A stretch of 15,226 nt of DNA from Flavobacteriales bacterium (GCA_023145275.1 JAGLEB010000035.1:1-15226); one strand, 5' to 3'; positions 1-8,710 are shown, counted from the stretch's first letter. The notes: generated from the sequence alone by a model not told the origin. Numbers and translations: made by a program.

Positions 1-776
1 TTTTAGATGCAGGTGCTCACTTAAAATTTATAGGCAGAGTTGGAGCAGGACTAGAAAATATAGATGTTGATTATGCCAAACAGTTAGGAATAAACTTAAT
101 TGCCGCTCCCGAAGGAAACAGAAATGCAGTAGGCGAACAAGCACTTGGAATGTTACTATCGCTTTTCAATAACCTTAACAGAGCCGATAGAGAGGTTAGA
201 AATGGTATTTGGATACGTGAGGGTAACCGTGGAGTAGAACTACGCGGTAAGACCGTAGGAATAATTGGTTACGGAAATATGGGTAACGCATTTTCTAGAG
301 TACTTACAGGTATGGGAGTAGAAGTTATTTTTCACGATTTAAAACCTAAGCTGGGTAACGAAAATGGGAAGCAAGTAGAGTTATCAGAACTTTTTGAAAA
401 AACAGATGTTCTTAGTATTCACACACCACTTACCGATTTAACAAAGAATATGGTTAATGCTGAGTTTTTATCAAATTTCAAAAAAAACATCTACTTCATT
501 AATACAGCTCGTGGACCAATTACGGTAACTACAGATTTGGTAGAAGCGATGAAAACAGGTAAAGTGCAAGGAGCTTGTTTAGACGTTCTAGAATACGAAA
601 AAACATCTTTCGAAAATATGTTTACAGAGAACGAACTTCCGGAAGCATTTCAGTATTTAATAAAGTCAAATAAAGTAATTTTATCACCACACATCGCTGG
701 CTGGACTCACGAATCTAACATAAAAATGGCACAAACTATTGTTGATAAAGTTTCGTATAATCAACGCTATTATTAA
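1..776 (+). CDS. D-2-hydroxyacid dehydrogenase (phosphoglycerate dehydrogenase-like), 5' end missing
   Basis: NAD-dependent oxidoreductase of the D-2-hydroxyacid dehydrogenase family, cytoplasmic; many flavobacterial members are labelled phosphoglycerate dehydrogenase (serine synthesis), but the substrate cannot be read from sequence. The frame is open from the first complete codon at position 3, so the gene begins outside the window; 257 residues remain of a family length of about 310-330. An internal ATG at 150 is not the start, because conserved family sequence (GRVGAGLENIDVDYAKQLGI) lies before it. Numbering from the first codon: Rossmann motif GYGNMG at about 89-94, followed by an Asp at the end of the next strand (HDLKP), which favours NAD over NADP. 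Catalytic Arg about 170 (NTARG), Glu about 199 (DVLEYE) and His about 230 (SPHIAGWTHES) are all present. No hairpin terminator is evident directly after the stop. Confidence 0.9.
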   Translation, partial: LDAGAHLKFIGRVGAGLENIDVDYAKQLGINLIAAPEGNRNAVGEQALGMLLSLFNNLNRADREVRNGIWIREGNRGVELRGKTVGIIGYGNMGNAFSRVLTGMGVEVIFHDLKPKLGNENGKQVELSELFEKTDVLSIHTPLTDLTKNMVNAEFLSNFKKNIYFINTARGPITVTTDLVEAMKTGKVQGACLDVLEYEKTSFENMFTENELPEAFQYLIKSNKVILSPHIAGWTHESNIKMAQTIVDKVSYNQRYY

Positions 777-1039
777 CTAAAGCCAACTTTAACTATTTAT
801 CAATTTCTTGCTTGAAAGTTTTCTTAATTTACTTTGTAGAATGTTGGACGACAAATTTTGGCTTCCATAAACTGAAATCGTCCAATAGTATCTTTTATAT
901 TCTCGTCCCTAGCGGCAATAGGCCTTTTTTAATTAATTATTCTTTATCAAATTGCAATGCATTTACAATCAGCATAAATGCTATAGTTTTTCATTTAGTT
1001 TATTCGTAAATTACAGGACAATCACTAAATCAATTACAT

Positions 1040-2947
1040 ATGAGCAATTATCACATCAAACATCTTGAAGAATATTTTAAAGTATATCGCAAGTCAATTC
1101 GTGAACCTGAGAACTTCTGGGAAGAAATAGCAGAAGAACATTTCGTTTGGCGTAAGCATTGGGACAAGGTTTTGAGTTGGGATTTCAAGAAACCTGAGAT
1201 AAAATGGTTCGAAGGAGCTAAGCTCAACATTACAGAAAACTGTATCGATAGACATCTTTTTACAAAGGGAGATAAAACAGCGATTCTTTTTGAACCAAAC
1301 GACCCTAATGAAGCATCGGAACATATATCGTATAGGCAGTTATACGAACGTGTTAATAAATTCTCTAATGTTTTAAAAGATAATGGTGTAGGCAAAGGAG
1401 ATAGAGTATGTATCTATTTACCGATGATACCTGAATTAGCAATTTCAGTACTAGCATGCGCTCGCATAGGGGCAGTACATTCAGTTGTGTTTGCAGGGTT
1501 TTCTTCCACAGCACTATCAACTAGAATTAATGATAGTGAATGTAAAATGGTAATTACCTCAGATGGCTCCTATCGAGGATCAAAAACTATTGATTTAAAA
1601 GGTATTGTAGATGAAGCACTAGAGTCTACTAAATGTGTAGAAACTGTTTTGGTAGCTAAACGAATTAATTCTGACATAGCTATTAAAGAAAATCGTGATA
1701 AGTGGTTGCAACCATTATTAGATAAAGCATCACCAGAGTGTTCTCCAGAAATTATTGATGCTGAAGATCCATTATTTATACTTTATACTTCGGGATCTAC
1801 TGGAAAACCCAAAGGTATGGTTCATAGCTCTGGCGGATATATGGTCTATACAGCATATACTTTCAAGAATGTATTTAATTACAAACATGATGACATTTAT
1901 TGGTGTACAGCTGATATTGGTTGGATTACAGGACATAGCTACATTGTATATGGCCCTCTAGCAAATGGAGCGACAACTGTTATGTTTGAAGGAGTACCTT
2001 CATACCCTGACACTGGGCGTTTTTGGGATATCATAGAGAAACATAAAGTCACACAGTTTTATACAGCCCCAACTGCAATTAGAGCTTTAGCTAAGGCTGA
2101 ATTAGATTATGTTAACAAACATGATTTGTCATCTCTTAAAGTACTTGGTACAGTTGGAGAACCTATTAATGAAGATGCTTGGCATTGGTACGACGATAAT
2201 GTAGGAAAGAACAACTCACCCATTGTAGACACGTGGTGGCAAACAGAAACAGGCGGAATTATGTTATCGCCAATACCCTATGTAACTCCTACTATCCCCA
2301 CTTATGCTACTCTTCCAATGCCAGGTGTTCAGCCATGTTTAATGGATGATAATGGAAAAGAGTTGAAGGGCAGGCAAGTTAATGGAAAGCTATGTATAAA
2401 ATTTCCTTGGCCATCTATTGCTAGAACTATTTGGGGAGATCATGAACGTTACAAGAACACATATTTCTCTACCTTCGAAAACATGTATTTCACAGGCGAT
2501 GGTGCACTGCGTGATGCTGTTGGATATTACAGAATAACGGGACGAACCGATGATGTAATCATTGTATCAGGACATAATATGGGTACTGCACCAATTGAAG
2601 ATATAATAAATGAGCACCAGGCAGTTGTAGAATCTGCAATAGTTGGTTTTCCTCATGACGTAAAAGGCAGCGCTCTTTATGGCTATATAACCTTGAAAGA
2701 AAGTGCAAAGGGTCGAAAGCTTGAAAATATCCACAAAGAGATAAATCAGATAATAACTGAGCATATTGGACCAATAGCAAAGCTTGATAAAATACAGTTC
2801 ACTAACGGGCTACCGAAGACTAGATCAGGTAAAATAATGAGACGTATTTTAAGGAAAATTGCAAATAATGAAACAGATAACCTTGGGGATACTTCAACAT
2901 TGTTGAACCCTGAAGTTGTTCAAGAAATTATTGATGGTAAAGTTTAA
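1040..2947 (+). CDS. acs: Acetyl-CoA synthetase (AMP-forming)
   Basis: Activates acetate with ATP and CoA to acetyl-CoA, through an acetyl-AMP intermediate, in the cytoplasm. The protein is 635 residues, close to the usual 630-650. An N-terminal ACS domain (about 1-60) precedes the adenylate-forming core. Visible motifs: ATP-binding loop YTSGSTGKPKG at 249-259; DTWWQTETGG at about 397-406, whose Trp shapes the small acetate pocket and separates true acetyl-CoA synthetases from enzymes for longer acids; YFTGDG at 483-488; hinge region GRTDDVIIVSGHNMGTAPIE at 501-520; C-terminal PKTRSGK with catalytic Lys598, the residue acetylated to switch off homologues. Helps feed the acetyl-CoA pool used by the mevalonate pathway further along. 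The ATG at 1040 is preceded by an A-rich leader without Shine-Dalgarno sequence. It stands alone between two intergenic gaps, so probably monocistronic. Confidence 0.97.
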   Translation: MSNYHIKHLEEYFKVYRKSIREPENFWEEIAEEHFVWRKHWDKVLSWDFKKPEIKWFEGAKLNITENCIDRHLFTKGDKTAILFEPNDPNEASEHISYRQLYERVNKFSNVLKDNGVGKGDRVCIYLPMIPELAISVLACARIGAVHSVVFAGFSSTALSTRINDSECKMVITSDGSYRGSKTIDLKGIVDEALESTKCVETVLVAKRINSDIAIKENRDKWLQPLLDKASPECSPEIIDAEDPLFILYTSGSTGKPKGMVHSSGGYMVYTAYTFKNVFNYKHDDIYWCTADIGWITGHSYIVYGPLANGATTVMFEGVPSYPDTGRFWDIIEKHKVTQFYTAPTAIRALAKAELDYVNKHDLSSLKVLGTVGEPINEDAWHWYDDNVGKNNSPIVDTWWQTETGGIMLSPIPYVTPTIPTYATLPMPGVQPCLMDDNGKELKGRQVNGKLCIKFPWPSIARTIWGDHERYKNTYFSTFENMYFTGDGALRDAVGYYRITGRTDDVIIVSGHNMGTAPIEDIINEHQAVVESAIVGFPHDVKGSALYGYITLKESAKGRKLENIHKEINQIITEHIGPIAKLDKIQFTNGLPKTRSGKIMRRILRKIANNETDNLGDTSTLLNPEVVQEIIDGKV

Positions 2948-2960
2948 AGTGACACTATGG

Positions 2961-3001
2961 GCACTTAATTGGACGTTTTACTAGCGTATTATATTGAGTG
3001 C
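2961..3001 (+). terminator. Possible weak terminator after acs
   Basis: A 9-bp stem with one G-U pair (GCACTTAAT at 2961-2969 with ATTGAGTGC at 2993-3001) encloses a smaller ACG/CGT pairing. It starts 14 nt after the acs stop, where a terminator is expected, but no clear T-run follows, so the call is weak. Confidence 0.3.
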
Positions 3002-3118
3002 TTATGAAGGAGTGATATTACAATAAAACTACTACATTTATACCCGAAAATATCATTAATCACAACACGTGCGTTTTACCTAAAAGCATCTCGCATTTTT
3101 AAACAAAAACCTATTATT

Positions 3119-4177
3119 ATGGATAATGAGGACTACTACAGAAGGTCTATTTACTCAGCTATCAGAATTGGATTTATTGCTTTGTTAATAATCTTTTCTT
3201 TTATGATTATTAAACCATTTATTATTCCTGTTCTTTGGGGGATAATCATTGCTGTCGCAATTTATCCACTCCACCAGAAGCTATCTAAGGCATTAGGGGG
3301 AAAAGACAGCCTATCTACAACAATACTAACTATCTTTTCTCTAGCATTATTAATAGTGCCGTCGATACTATTTATAGATTCTACCATTAATGGGGTTCAA
3401 AATATTGCTGAATTAATTGAATCTGGAGAGAACATAATTCCTCCACCATCTGCAGATGTTGCAAACTGGAAAATTATTGGCAAACCCATTTTTGATATAT
3501 GGTCATTAGCATCAAATAATATGGCGGGATTAATTACGAAATACGCTTCTCAGCTAAAAAGTATCGTCCCATCTATTTTATCAATGGTAGGAGGACTAGG
3601 AACAACAATTATACTTTTCATCATATCTATATTAATTAGTGCGGCTATGTTCAGCCAAGATATTTCTGGAAAAAAGGCTGCAACCTCAATTTTCAATACT
3701 CTTATGGGAAAGAACGGAGAACGTTTTGTTGTTCTTGCTATCTCTACAATTAGGAGTGTTGTGCAAGGTGTTTTAGGTGTTGCCGTAATACAAGCTCTTT
3801 TAGCAGGAGTTGGTTTATGGGCAATTGGTATGCCACTTGCAGGTGTTTGGACTCTATTAGTTCTATTTTTTGCCATTATGCAGCTACCAACAATATTAAT
3901 TTTGGCTCCTTTAATGGTTTACTCTTTCTCCATTGCAGGCCCTACTGCTGCCTGGATATTTACAGCCTGGTCTATTATGGTAGGCTTAGTTGACAATGTA
4001 CTAAAACCAATGTTTCTTGGCCGTGGTGTAGATGTACCTATGCTAGCTATTTTACTTGGAGCAATTGGCGGAATGCTAATATGGGGAATTATAGGCCTAT
4101 TTCTTGGAGCAGTTGTTTTAGCGCTTAGTTACAAAGTATTTGTTGCTATTTTTGTTGATGATGCTTTAGAAAACTAA
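3119..4177 (+). CDS. AI-2E family transporter (PF01594-type inner-membrane permease)
   Basis: Polytopic inner-membrane protein of the AI-2E transporter family. Members have been linked to autoinducer-2 export, Na+/H+ antiport and other efflux, so the substrate here is unknown. The 352 residues match the family length. Hydrophobic segments lie at about 15-52 (two), 67-88, 158-180, 214-238, 241-290 (two) and 308-345 (two), with a large soluble loop at about 89-157. Family hallmarks seen: SVVQGVLGVAVIQALLAG at 213-230, DNVLKPMFLGRG at 292-303 and the Gly-rich stretch LLGAIGGMLIWGIIGLFLGA at 312-331. The ATG at 3119 is the first usable start and follows an A/T-rich leader. A 171-nt gap separates it from acs, so it is probably its own unit. 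Its end is convergent with the porin gene and shares a terminator with it. Confidence 0.9.
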   Translation: MDNEDYYRRSIYSAIRIGFIALLIIFSFMIIKPFIIPVLWGIIIAVAIYPLHQKLSKALGGKDSLSTTILTIFSLALLIVPSILFIDSTINGVQNIAELIESGENIIPPPSADVANWKIIGKPIFDIWSLASNNMAGLITKYASQLKSIVPSILSMVGGLGTTIILFIISILISAAMFSQDISGKKAATSIFNTLMGKNGERFVVLAISTIRSVVQGVLGVAVIQALLAGVGLWAIGMPLAGVWTLLVLFFAIMQLPTILILAPLMVYSFSIAGPTAAWIFTAWSIMVGLVDNVLKPMFLGRGVDVPMLAILLGAIGGMLIWGIIGLFLGAVVLALSYKVFVAIFVDDALEN

Positions 4178-4203
4178 TATTATATACACAGTGAAAAATT
4201 AAT

Positions 4204-4250
4204 AAAGTGCATATTATTACTTGAATTATTCAGGTAGAAATATGCACTTT
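4204..4250. terminator. Bidirectional terminator between permease and porin genes
   Basis: Perfect 12-bp stem: AAAGTGCATATT at 4204-4215 pairs with AATATGCACTTT at 4239-4250. The loop holds a second nested stem (ACTTGAA 4219-4225 with TTCAGGT 4229-4235, one G-U), so the element can fold as one long hairpin. It lies between two convergent stops and ends in TTT on either strand. Confidence 0.8.
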
Positions 4251-4261
4251 TCGGTACTACA

Positions 4262-5488
4262 TTAAAACGAAATATCCCATTGAAGCCTAACTCTGTAATT
4301 ATCTTCTTTTACAATAAAATCTTGGTTCTCGATATATGAAAGATCTATTGTTAGCTTATTTTTGTGCCCGCTAAAAAACCAATTTGCTCCGATAATATAT
4401 TCGTAAATATTACTTGAAAACAAGTCCATATTATCTATCATAGCAAATCTTGCAGTAAATTCTAGTGGCGTAGGAACAAATGAAGCTAGCTCACTGAAAA
4501 AATATCCCATCATCATATATCCCCCAACTATTTTAGACACTTCTGTAGTTTTGTCATTATGAATATTCTTTAAATGAGTTTCTGTAGAAAAAGAAAAACC
4601 TTTATGCTTAAACATAGATTCAACATTGAATTGATTTATGCGATAAAACAAATCATCTTCTTCAAAATAGCCAGGAAGCTGTCCACCACCACCACTTGAG
4701 AAACTAGTATATCTGCTTTCGTTATTCATATAAGCTAGAGCTATAAAACCAGTCGGCTTTTCATGTCTTGCAATATCACTAAATGATGTCCTAATTTTTT
4801 TACCCCAAAGGTTGAACTGATATCTCATAAACAACATAAATTCACCATCGTTATTTTGTGTATTTATCCCATTCCCATTAAAAAGACCGAAATAATAGCT
4901 AGAGTTAATCAGAGATCCCTTGAACAAATTTCCTAGAACCATTACACCGATTTGCCTATCGAGTGTGAAAAATCTATTGGAGATTGATCTATCTACCAAC
5001 TGTTGATTACCAGAAGAAACAAACCTTTCATTATTATACTCCAACTTCCATTGCCCCACTTTAACCTGAAAGTAATCATACTTCGAAATTGTCAATACAG
5101 TATTTAGCAAGTTATTGGATGGAAAATCATATTCTAAGTAGTAATTAATATATGGTTTGAAAGCATACCCACCAACTTTAAGTCTAACACGCTGAAGATT
5201 GAAAGATTTATCATTACTATCCTCTACCGGAATAGTAAAACTAGGTTCGGATGTTTGATACATAAACCTAGTCTGAACTCTCCATCCTAAGTTCATTAGA
5301 TATTTATTGTCATATTCGAACCTCCACCCCTTTGTCCCATACGAAATATTAGGCTTTGGCTTTTCAACATATGAACTATCTACCTCTATGAAAACATCTG
5401 TTTTTACGGGCACAATAGACGAATCTTGGGCTTTTGCACTAATGTAAAATACTATGAATATTACAATATTGAATGTTCTAAACGTCAT
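4262..5488 (-). CDS. Outer-membrane porin, phosphate-selective porin O/P family (OprP-like)
   Basis: Predicted beta-barrel porin of the OprO/OprP family (PF07396-like), 408 residues, in the outer membrane. The N-terminus (MTFRTFNIVIFIVFYISAKA, residues 1-20) is a signal peptide with likely cleavage before Gln21. The barrel then shows alternating amphipathic strands, with family-like blocks FNLQRVRLKVGGYAFKPYIN (97-116) and GQWKLEYNNERFVSSG (145-160), followed by a DRS near 167. The chain ends in Phe (QWDISF), as expected for barrel assembly. A glycine run at 265-269 (SSGGGGQ) probably sits in a loop. In Bacteroidota such proteins have been tied to phosphate or polyphosphate uptake, but ion selectivity cannot be told from this sequence. 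Transcribed divergently from the next barrel gene across a 113-nt gap. Confidence 0.85.
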   Translation of the reverse strand: MTFRTFNIVIFIVFYISAKAQDSSIVPVKTDVFIEVDSSYVEKPKPNISYGTKGWRFEYDNKYLMNLGWRVQTRFMYQTSEPSFTIPVEDSNDKSFNLQRVRLKVGGYAFKPYINYYLEYDFPSNNLLNTVLTISKYDYFQVKVGQWKLEYNNERFVSSGNQQLVDRSISNRFFTLDRQIGVMVLGNLFKGSLINSSYYFGLFNGNGINTQNNDGEFMLFMRYQFNLWGKKIRTSFSDIARHEKPTGFIALAYMNNESRYTSFSSGGGGQLPGYFEEDDLFYRINQFNVESMFKHKGFSFSTETHLKNIHNDKTTEVSKIVGGYMMMGYFFSELASFVPTPLEFTARFAMIDNMDLFSSNIYEYIIGANWFFSGHKNKLTIDLSYIENQDFIVKEDNYRVRLQWDISF

Positions 5489-5529
5489 TTATATTTCAAA
5501 CGAAAATTAATTTAAATAAGTTGATTGCG

Positions 5530-5559
5530 TACCATTTATGTTACTTAATGGTATATTTG
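5530..5559 (+). promoter_or_regulatory. Candidate promoter -7 element and overlapping inverted repeat
   Basis: TATATTTG at 5552-5559 fits the Bacteroidota -7 consensus TAnnTTTG and lies 42 nt before the ATG at 5602. A TTG at 5525-5527 is 24 nt upstream, somewhat beyond the usual 19-21. A perfect 7-bp inverted repeat (TACCATT 5530-5536, AATGGTA 5547-5553) fills the spacer and touches the -7 box, a placement that would suit an operator. Regulation is inference. Confidence 0.4.
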
Positions 5560-5601
5560 TTATATCCTTGCAAAGACAAATAAATATACAAAACATTTTA
5601 C

Positions 5602-6321
5602 ATGAAGAAAGTCTTACTACTATTTTTAATATTCTTTAGTATTCAAGCACACTCACAGATATTAATATCTCTTTTACTTGGAGATAAATTAAATCAAGAC
5701 GGTGTTGAGTTTGGATTAGAAGGCGGATTAAACTGGACAACAATTTCGGGTTTAGAAACTCAAGAGTATGCTCGTAAATGGAACCTAGGATTCTATTTTG
5801 ATCTAAGGGTTAAGGATCAATGGTCAATATACACAGGAGTATTAGTGAAATCAAACATGGGAGTGCAAAATCTTTCAGATGCTGATTTATCAGCCTTAGG
5901 TGTAGGTAAGTTAATTTATGATGGTAAGGAAATCTCCGGAGAATACGACCATAAGATGAGTACTTTCCTTGTACCAGTATTAATGAGGTACAACTTCAAA
6001 AACAATATCTATGTAGCATTAGGTCCGCAGTTTGGTCTTGCATACAAATCGTGGATAGAGTTTAACTCTGATATTGATGATAAAGATATAATTATAAAAG
6101 ATTATAATATAGACAAGATCCAAAAAGTAGATGCAGGTTTTTCTGTAGCAACAGGATACACAATGATGAACGGAACTGGGTGGACCCTCAGCGCGAAATA
6201 CTATTATGGACTAGTTGATGTTTACAAAGATATTTCGGGGACGAAAAATAGTTCATTCTTTATAAATTTAGGTATTCCAATAGGTGCGGGAGATCCTAAT
6301 AAGGGAAAAACGGATAAATAG
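5602..6321 (+). CDS. Outer-membrane beta-barrel protein (PorT / OMP_b-brl_2-like)
   Basis: Small outer-membrane barrel protein of 239 residues, similar to the PorT-like barrel family common in Bacteroidota; specific role unknown. Residues 1-18 (MKKVLLLFLIFFSIQAHS) form a signal peptide. The mature part opens with the typical first hairpin (GLEGGLNWTTISGLE, then WNLGFYFDLRV and WSIYTGVLVKSNMG), in which aromatic residues alternate along strands. Later strands include MRYNFKNNIYVALGPQFGLAY and GWTLSAKYYYGLVDVY. Two charged stretches, around residues 100-115 and 155-175, look like surface loops. The tail GDPNKGKTDK is hydrophilic and lacks the usual terminal Phe. Likely a single-gene unit, with a candidate promoter before it and a hairpin terminator after it. 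Confidence 0.8.
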   Translation: MKKVLLLFLIFFSIQAHSQILISLLLGDKLNQDGVEFGLEGGLNWTTISGLETQEYARKWNLGFYFDLRVKDQWSIYTGVLVKSNMGVQNLSDADLSALGVGKLIYDGKEISGEYDHKMSTFLVPVLMRYNFKNNIYVALGPQFGLAYKSWIEFNSDIDDKDIIIKDYNIDKIQKVDAGFSVATGYTMMNGTGWTLSAKYYYGLVDVYKDISGTKNSSFFINLGIPIGAGDPNKGKTDK

Positions 6322-6342
6322 AAATAATTTTTTTAACAAAAA

Positions 6343-6369
6343 AGCAGTAAATCATTTAGGTTTACTGCT
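6343..6369. terminator. Bidirectional terminator between barrel protein and GHMP kinase genes
   Basis: Perfect 9-bp stem AGCAGTAAA (6343-6351) / TTTACTGCT (6361-6369) with a 9-nt loop. It is followed on the plus strand by CTTTTATTTTA and preceded by an A-run that becomes a T-run on the minus strand. It lies between two convergent stop codons (6321 and 6373). Confidence 0.8.
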
Positions 6370-6372
6370 CTT

Positions 6373-7293
6373 TTATTTTAAAACCATATTATTAAAACTA
6401 ATAATGGTTTCATATCCTTTTCTTCGAAAATATTTCTCAACATCTCTCCCTACAACCATCACAAAATCGCCTCCCCAAGCTCCAAGGCTCTTTATACTTC
6501 CTCTAAAATCGGGGAACAAACACTGCTTAACAGGAATTTCACCAATTATTTCGGATATAAATAGTTCGTGCTGAGCAATCAGCTTCCTAAATTCTTCAAT
6601 ACTACTACAAGCGACAAATTTTCTGGTGAAATCATTTGCTTTCGCAACATTATGGCTAACATCTCCCCTATTCTTTTGATATTTTTTTATGCCTTCTCTA
6701 GAATTTTGCTTTTTATTTAAGTGTACAAAATAAATATCATTTTTAAACGAAGGCGAAAAATCAAGACTTAGGTAACTAGCTTCTTTATCTACTAATTGAT
6801 AAACTATAGGCTTGCGGCTAAAGGCACAAGCTATATCATATCCCGAGCCAGGAAAGCTTTCCTGCTGAAGTACAAAAGGATCTACATCTGCCCATTGAGC
6901 AATATTTGCAATAAGCGTTGAACTACTTCCAAGTCCCCAAGAACGATGAAATTCAAGATGTGTTTCAACAGATACACCATTAGCCTTTTCAACAAAATCG
7001 GGATTTAGCATAGCTGCTACCTTCAAAAAGAATGAAAGATTATCAGCTACTTCCTTATCGTTGCTTGAAATAATATCAAAATTTGAATCAAACTCACCTT
7101 CGAACCATATTTCACCTTCACTAGTATAACTTTTCCAAGATAGACTTGAAGCAGATATATTCTCAACTGTAAGCGTTTGCCCTAATTTGGTGGGAAATGC
7201 TAATGCCTCTGCTCCATCTAAAACCAAATATTCCGAACTAAGCAATAGCTTCCCATTACTTCGATATTTCAAAAGTGTTCTCTCTAAAGCCAT
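6373..7293 (-). CDS. GYDIA family GHMP kinase (mevalonate-pathway kinase candidate)
   Basis: A 306-residue sugar/isoprenoid-type kinase of the GHMP superfamily (galacto-, homoserine, mevalonate and phosphomevalonate kinases). Motif 1 is at about 11-27 (RSNGKLLLSSEYLVLDG); the ATP-binding motif 2 reads SWGLGSSS at 118-125; GSGYDIA at 149-155 names the Bacteroidota subfamily; motif 3 is SLGAWGGDF at 269-277, with Trp where many relatives have Gly. The gene starts 3 nt after the HMG-CoA reductase stop on the same strand, so the two are surely co-transcribed, and the natural inference is phosphorylation of mevalonate or phosphomevalonate. The exact substrate is not established by sequence. The protein is shorter than most phosphomevalonate kinases. 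The ATG at 7293 is the only sensible start, since motif 1 follows at once. Confidence 0.88.
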   Translation of the reverse strand: MALERTLLKYRSNGKLLLSSEYLVLDGAEALAFPTKLGQTLTVENISASSLSWKSYTSEGEIWFEGEFDSNFDIISSNDKEVADNLSFFLKVAAMLNPDFVEKANGVSVETHLEFHRSWGLGSSSTLIANIAQWADVDPFVLQQESFPGSGYDIACAFSRKPIVYQLVDKEASYLSLDFSPSFKNDIYFVHLNKKQNSREGIKKYQKNRGDVSHNVAKANDFTRKFVACSSIEEFRKLIAQHELFISEIIGEIPVKQCLFPDFRGSIKSLGAWGGDFVMVVGRDVEKYFRRKGYETIISFNNMVLK

Positions 7294-7296
7294 AAA

Positions 7297-8649
7297 CTAT
7301 CTTTTGTTAACATCAACTTTTTCTGGCATTGGAATTCCCCTTAGTCTATGAAACTCTTCTACCACAGCACTGTGCGTAGCTGTCCTTGTTCTAAAATAAT
7401 CAACAAAATATCTCTTTTCCTCCTCAGTTGCTTCTAGCTGATTCAGAATATTTAAAAGGTGCATTTTCATATGTCCTTTTTGTATTCCGGTAGTAGTAAG
7501 TGAACGTAAGGCACCAAAATTCTGTGCTAAACCGACAGTTGCAGCAATCATCATCAATTCTTCAGCATCTGGATTCCCCAGAAGCTCGTGTGAAAATTTT
7601 ACCAGTGGATGCAAAGATGTCAAACCTCCAACAGTACCAAGAGAAAGTGGCATTTCTATCCAAAATCTGAATATTCCATCTTTAAGCTCTACATGAGACA
7701 AACTACTATATTTACCATCTTTAGTCGCATAAGTATGAGCTCCAGCTTCAACTGCTCTAAAATCATTCCCTGTAGCAATAACAACAGCATCAACACCATT
7801 CATTATACCTTTATTGTGAGTTGTAGCTCTATAAGGCTCATGCTCTGCGATATGAACCGCTCTAGAAAACTTCTCTACAAACTCTTCTGAAGATATTCCG
7901 CTTCCCTCAACTAATTCTTCTGTAGTACACGAAACTTCTGATCTCACAACACATTCAGGAGTATAGTTAGAAAGAATACTCATTATTATTTGCACATTCT
8001 TTTCTTCATCAGAAAAACTAGAGTCGAGAGAAATCTCCCTCTCCAAAGTTTGAGAAAATTGCTCGAGACAAGAATTAACAAAATTGGCTCCCATTGAGTC
8101 TCTAGTATCAAAATTGGCTTCTAGCTGATAATAGCCTTCCTCTATTTCTGATTTATTCTTAAGTATTATATCTAATACCCCACCCCCACGCATTCGCATG
8201 TTTTTGGTTATAGACTCAGTATCCTTATAAAATTTATCTTTATTTCTCTCAAAAAAACTGAATAGCTTTTCTTCTGCTCCAGTATATACAAAATGAACAT
8301 GTCCGATTTTTTTCATCGAAATAACCTCTGCTTTAAAACCACCTCTTTCCATCCAGAAAGATGCAGATTTAGCCGATGCAGCAACTACTGAACTCTCCTC
8401 TATAGCCATCGGCACTGCATAGACTTTACCATTTATTAAAAAATTTGGAGCAATCCCGAAAGGCATATAAAAATTAGAGACTGTATTCTCTGAAAACTCA
8501 TCGTGAAGCTTTTGAACAGCAGAATCTTCATTCCAGTATTGTTCTAGAAGCTTTATTGCTTGTTCTGGCTTATCAAAATGATTGTTTGCCAACCATTGAA
8601 TTTTACCAGTTTTAGATAATTTCGAGAATCCTTTTATCTTTTCAGACAT
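7297..8649 (-). CDS. Hydroxymethylglutaryl-CoA reductase, class II (degradative type by similarity)
   Basis: Interconverts HMG-CoA and mevalonate using NAD(P)H; in Bacteroidota this type most likely serves the biosynthetic mevalonate pathway to isoprenoids. No membrane anchor, so soluble. Counting from the chosen ATG, it has 450 residues. Catalytic residues recognised by comparison with the Pseudomonas mevalonii enzyme: Glu in PMAIEESSVVAAS; Lys in HNKGIMNG and Asp in ATGNDFRA, 16 residues apart as in the reference (Lys267/Asp283); His in GIQKGHMKMH. The substrate-binding motif ENTVSNFYMPFGIAPNFLIN and DTRDSMGANFVNSCLE are also present. A longer reading frame can start at a TTG at 8679, but the ten extra residues (through KIKIES) look unlike family N-termini, while MSEKIKGFSKLSK fits them, so the ATG at 8649 is preferred. 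First gene of a two-gene operon with the GYDIA kinase. Confidence 0.93.
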   Translation of the reverse strand: MSEKIKGFSKLSKTGKIQWLANNHFDKPEQAIKLLEQYWNEDSAVQKLHDEFSENTVSNFYMPFGIAPNFLINGKVYAVPMAIEESSVVAASAKSASFWMERGGFKAEVISMKKIGHVHFVYTGAEEKLFSFFERNKDKFYKDTESITKNMRMRGGGVLDIILKNKSEIEEGYYQLEANFDTRDSMGANFVNSCLEQFSQTLEREISLDSSFSDEEKNVQIIMSILSNYTPECVVRSEVSCTTEELVEGSGISSEEFVEKFSRAVHIAEHEPYRATTHNKGIMNGVDAVVIATGNDFRAVEAGAHTYATKDGKYSSLSHVELKDGIFRFWIEMPLSLGTVGGLTSLHPLVKFSHELLGNPDAEELMMIAATVGLAQNFGALRSLTTTGIQKGHMKMHLLNILNQLEATEEEKRYFVDYFRTRTATHSAVVEEFHRLRGIPMPEKVDVNKR

Positions 8650-8710
8650 ACTTTCAATTTTGATTTTTATAGCACCCAATTTGAATATGCAATGCTATAT
8701 CTCTGTAATG

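Noticed and set aside
812..1009. 65-codon plus-strand reading frame between the dehydrogenase and acs
   Set aside because: Starts at TTG, resembles no known family, has no promoter or leader in place, and is AT-rich intergenic sequence.
8650..8679. Ten-residue TTG-initiated extension of HMG-CoA reductase
   Set aside because: Family N-termini resemble MSEKIKGFSKLSK, which starts at the ATG at 8649.
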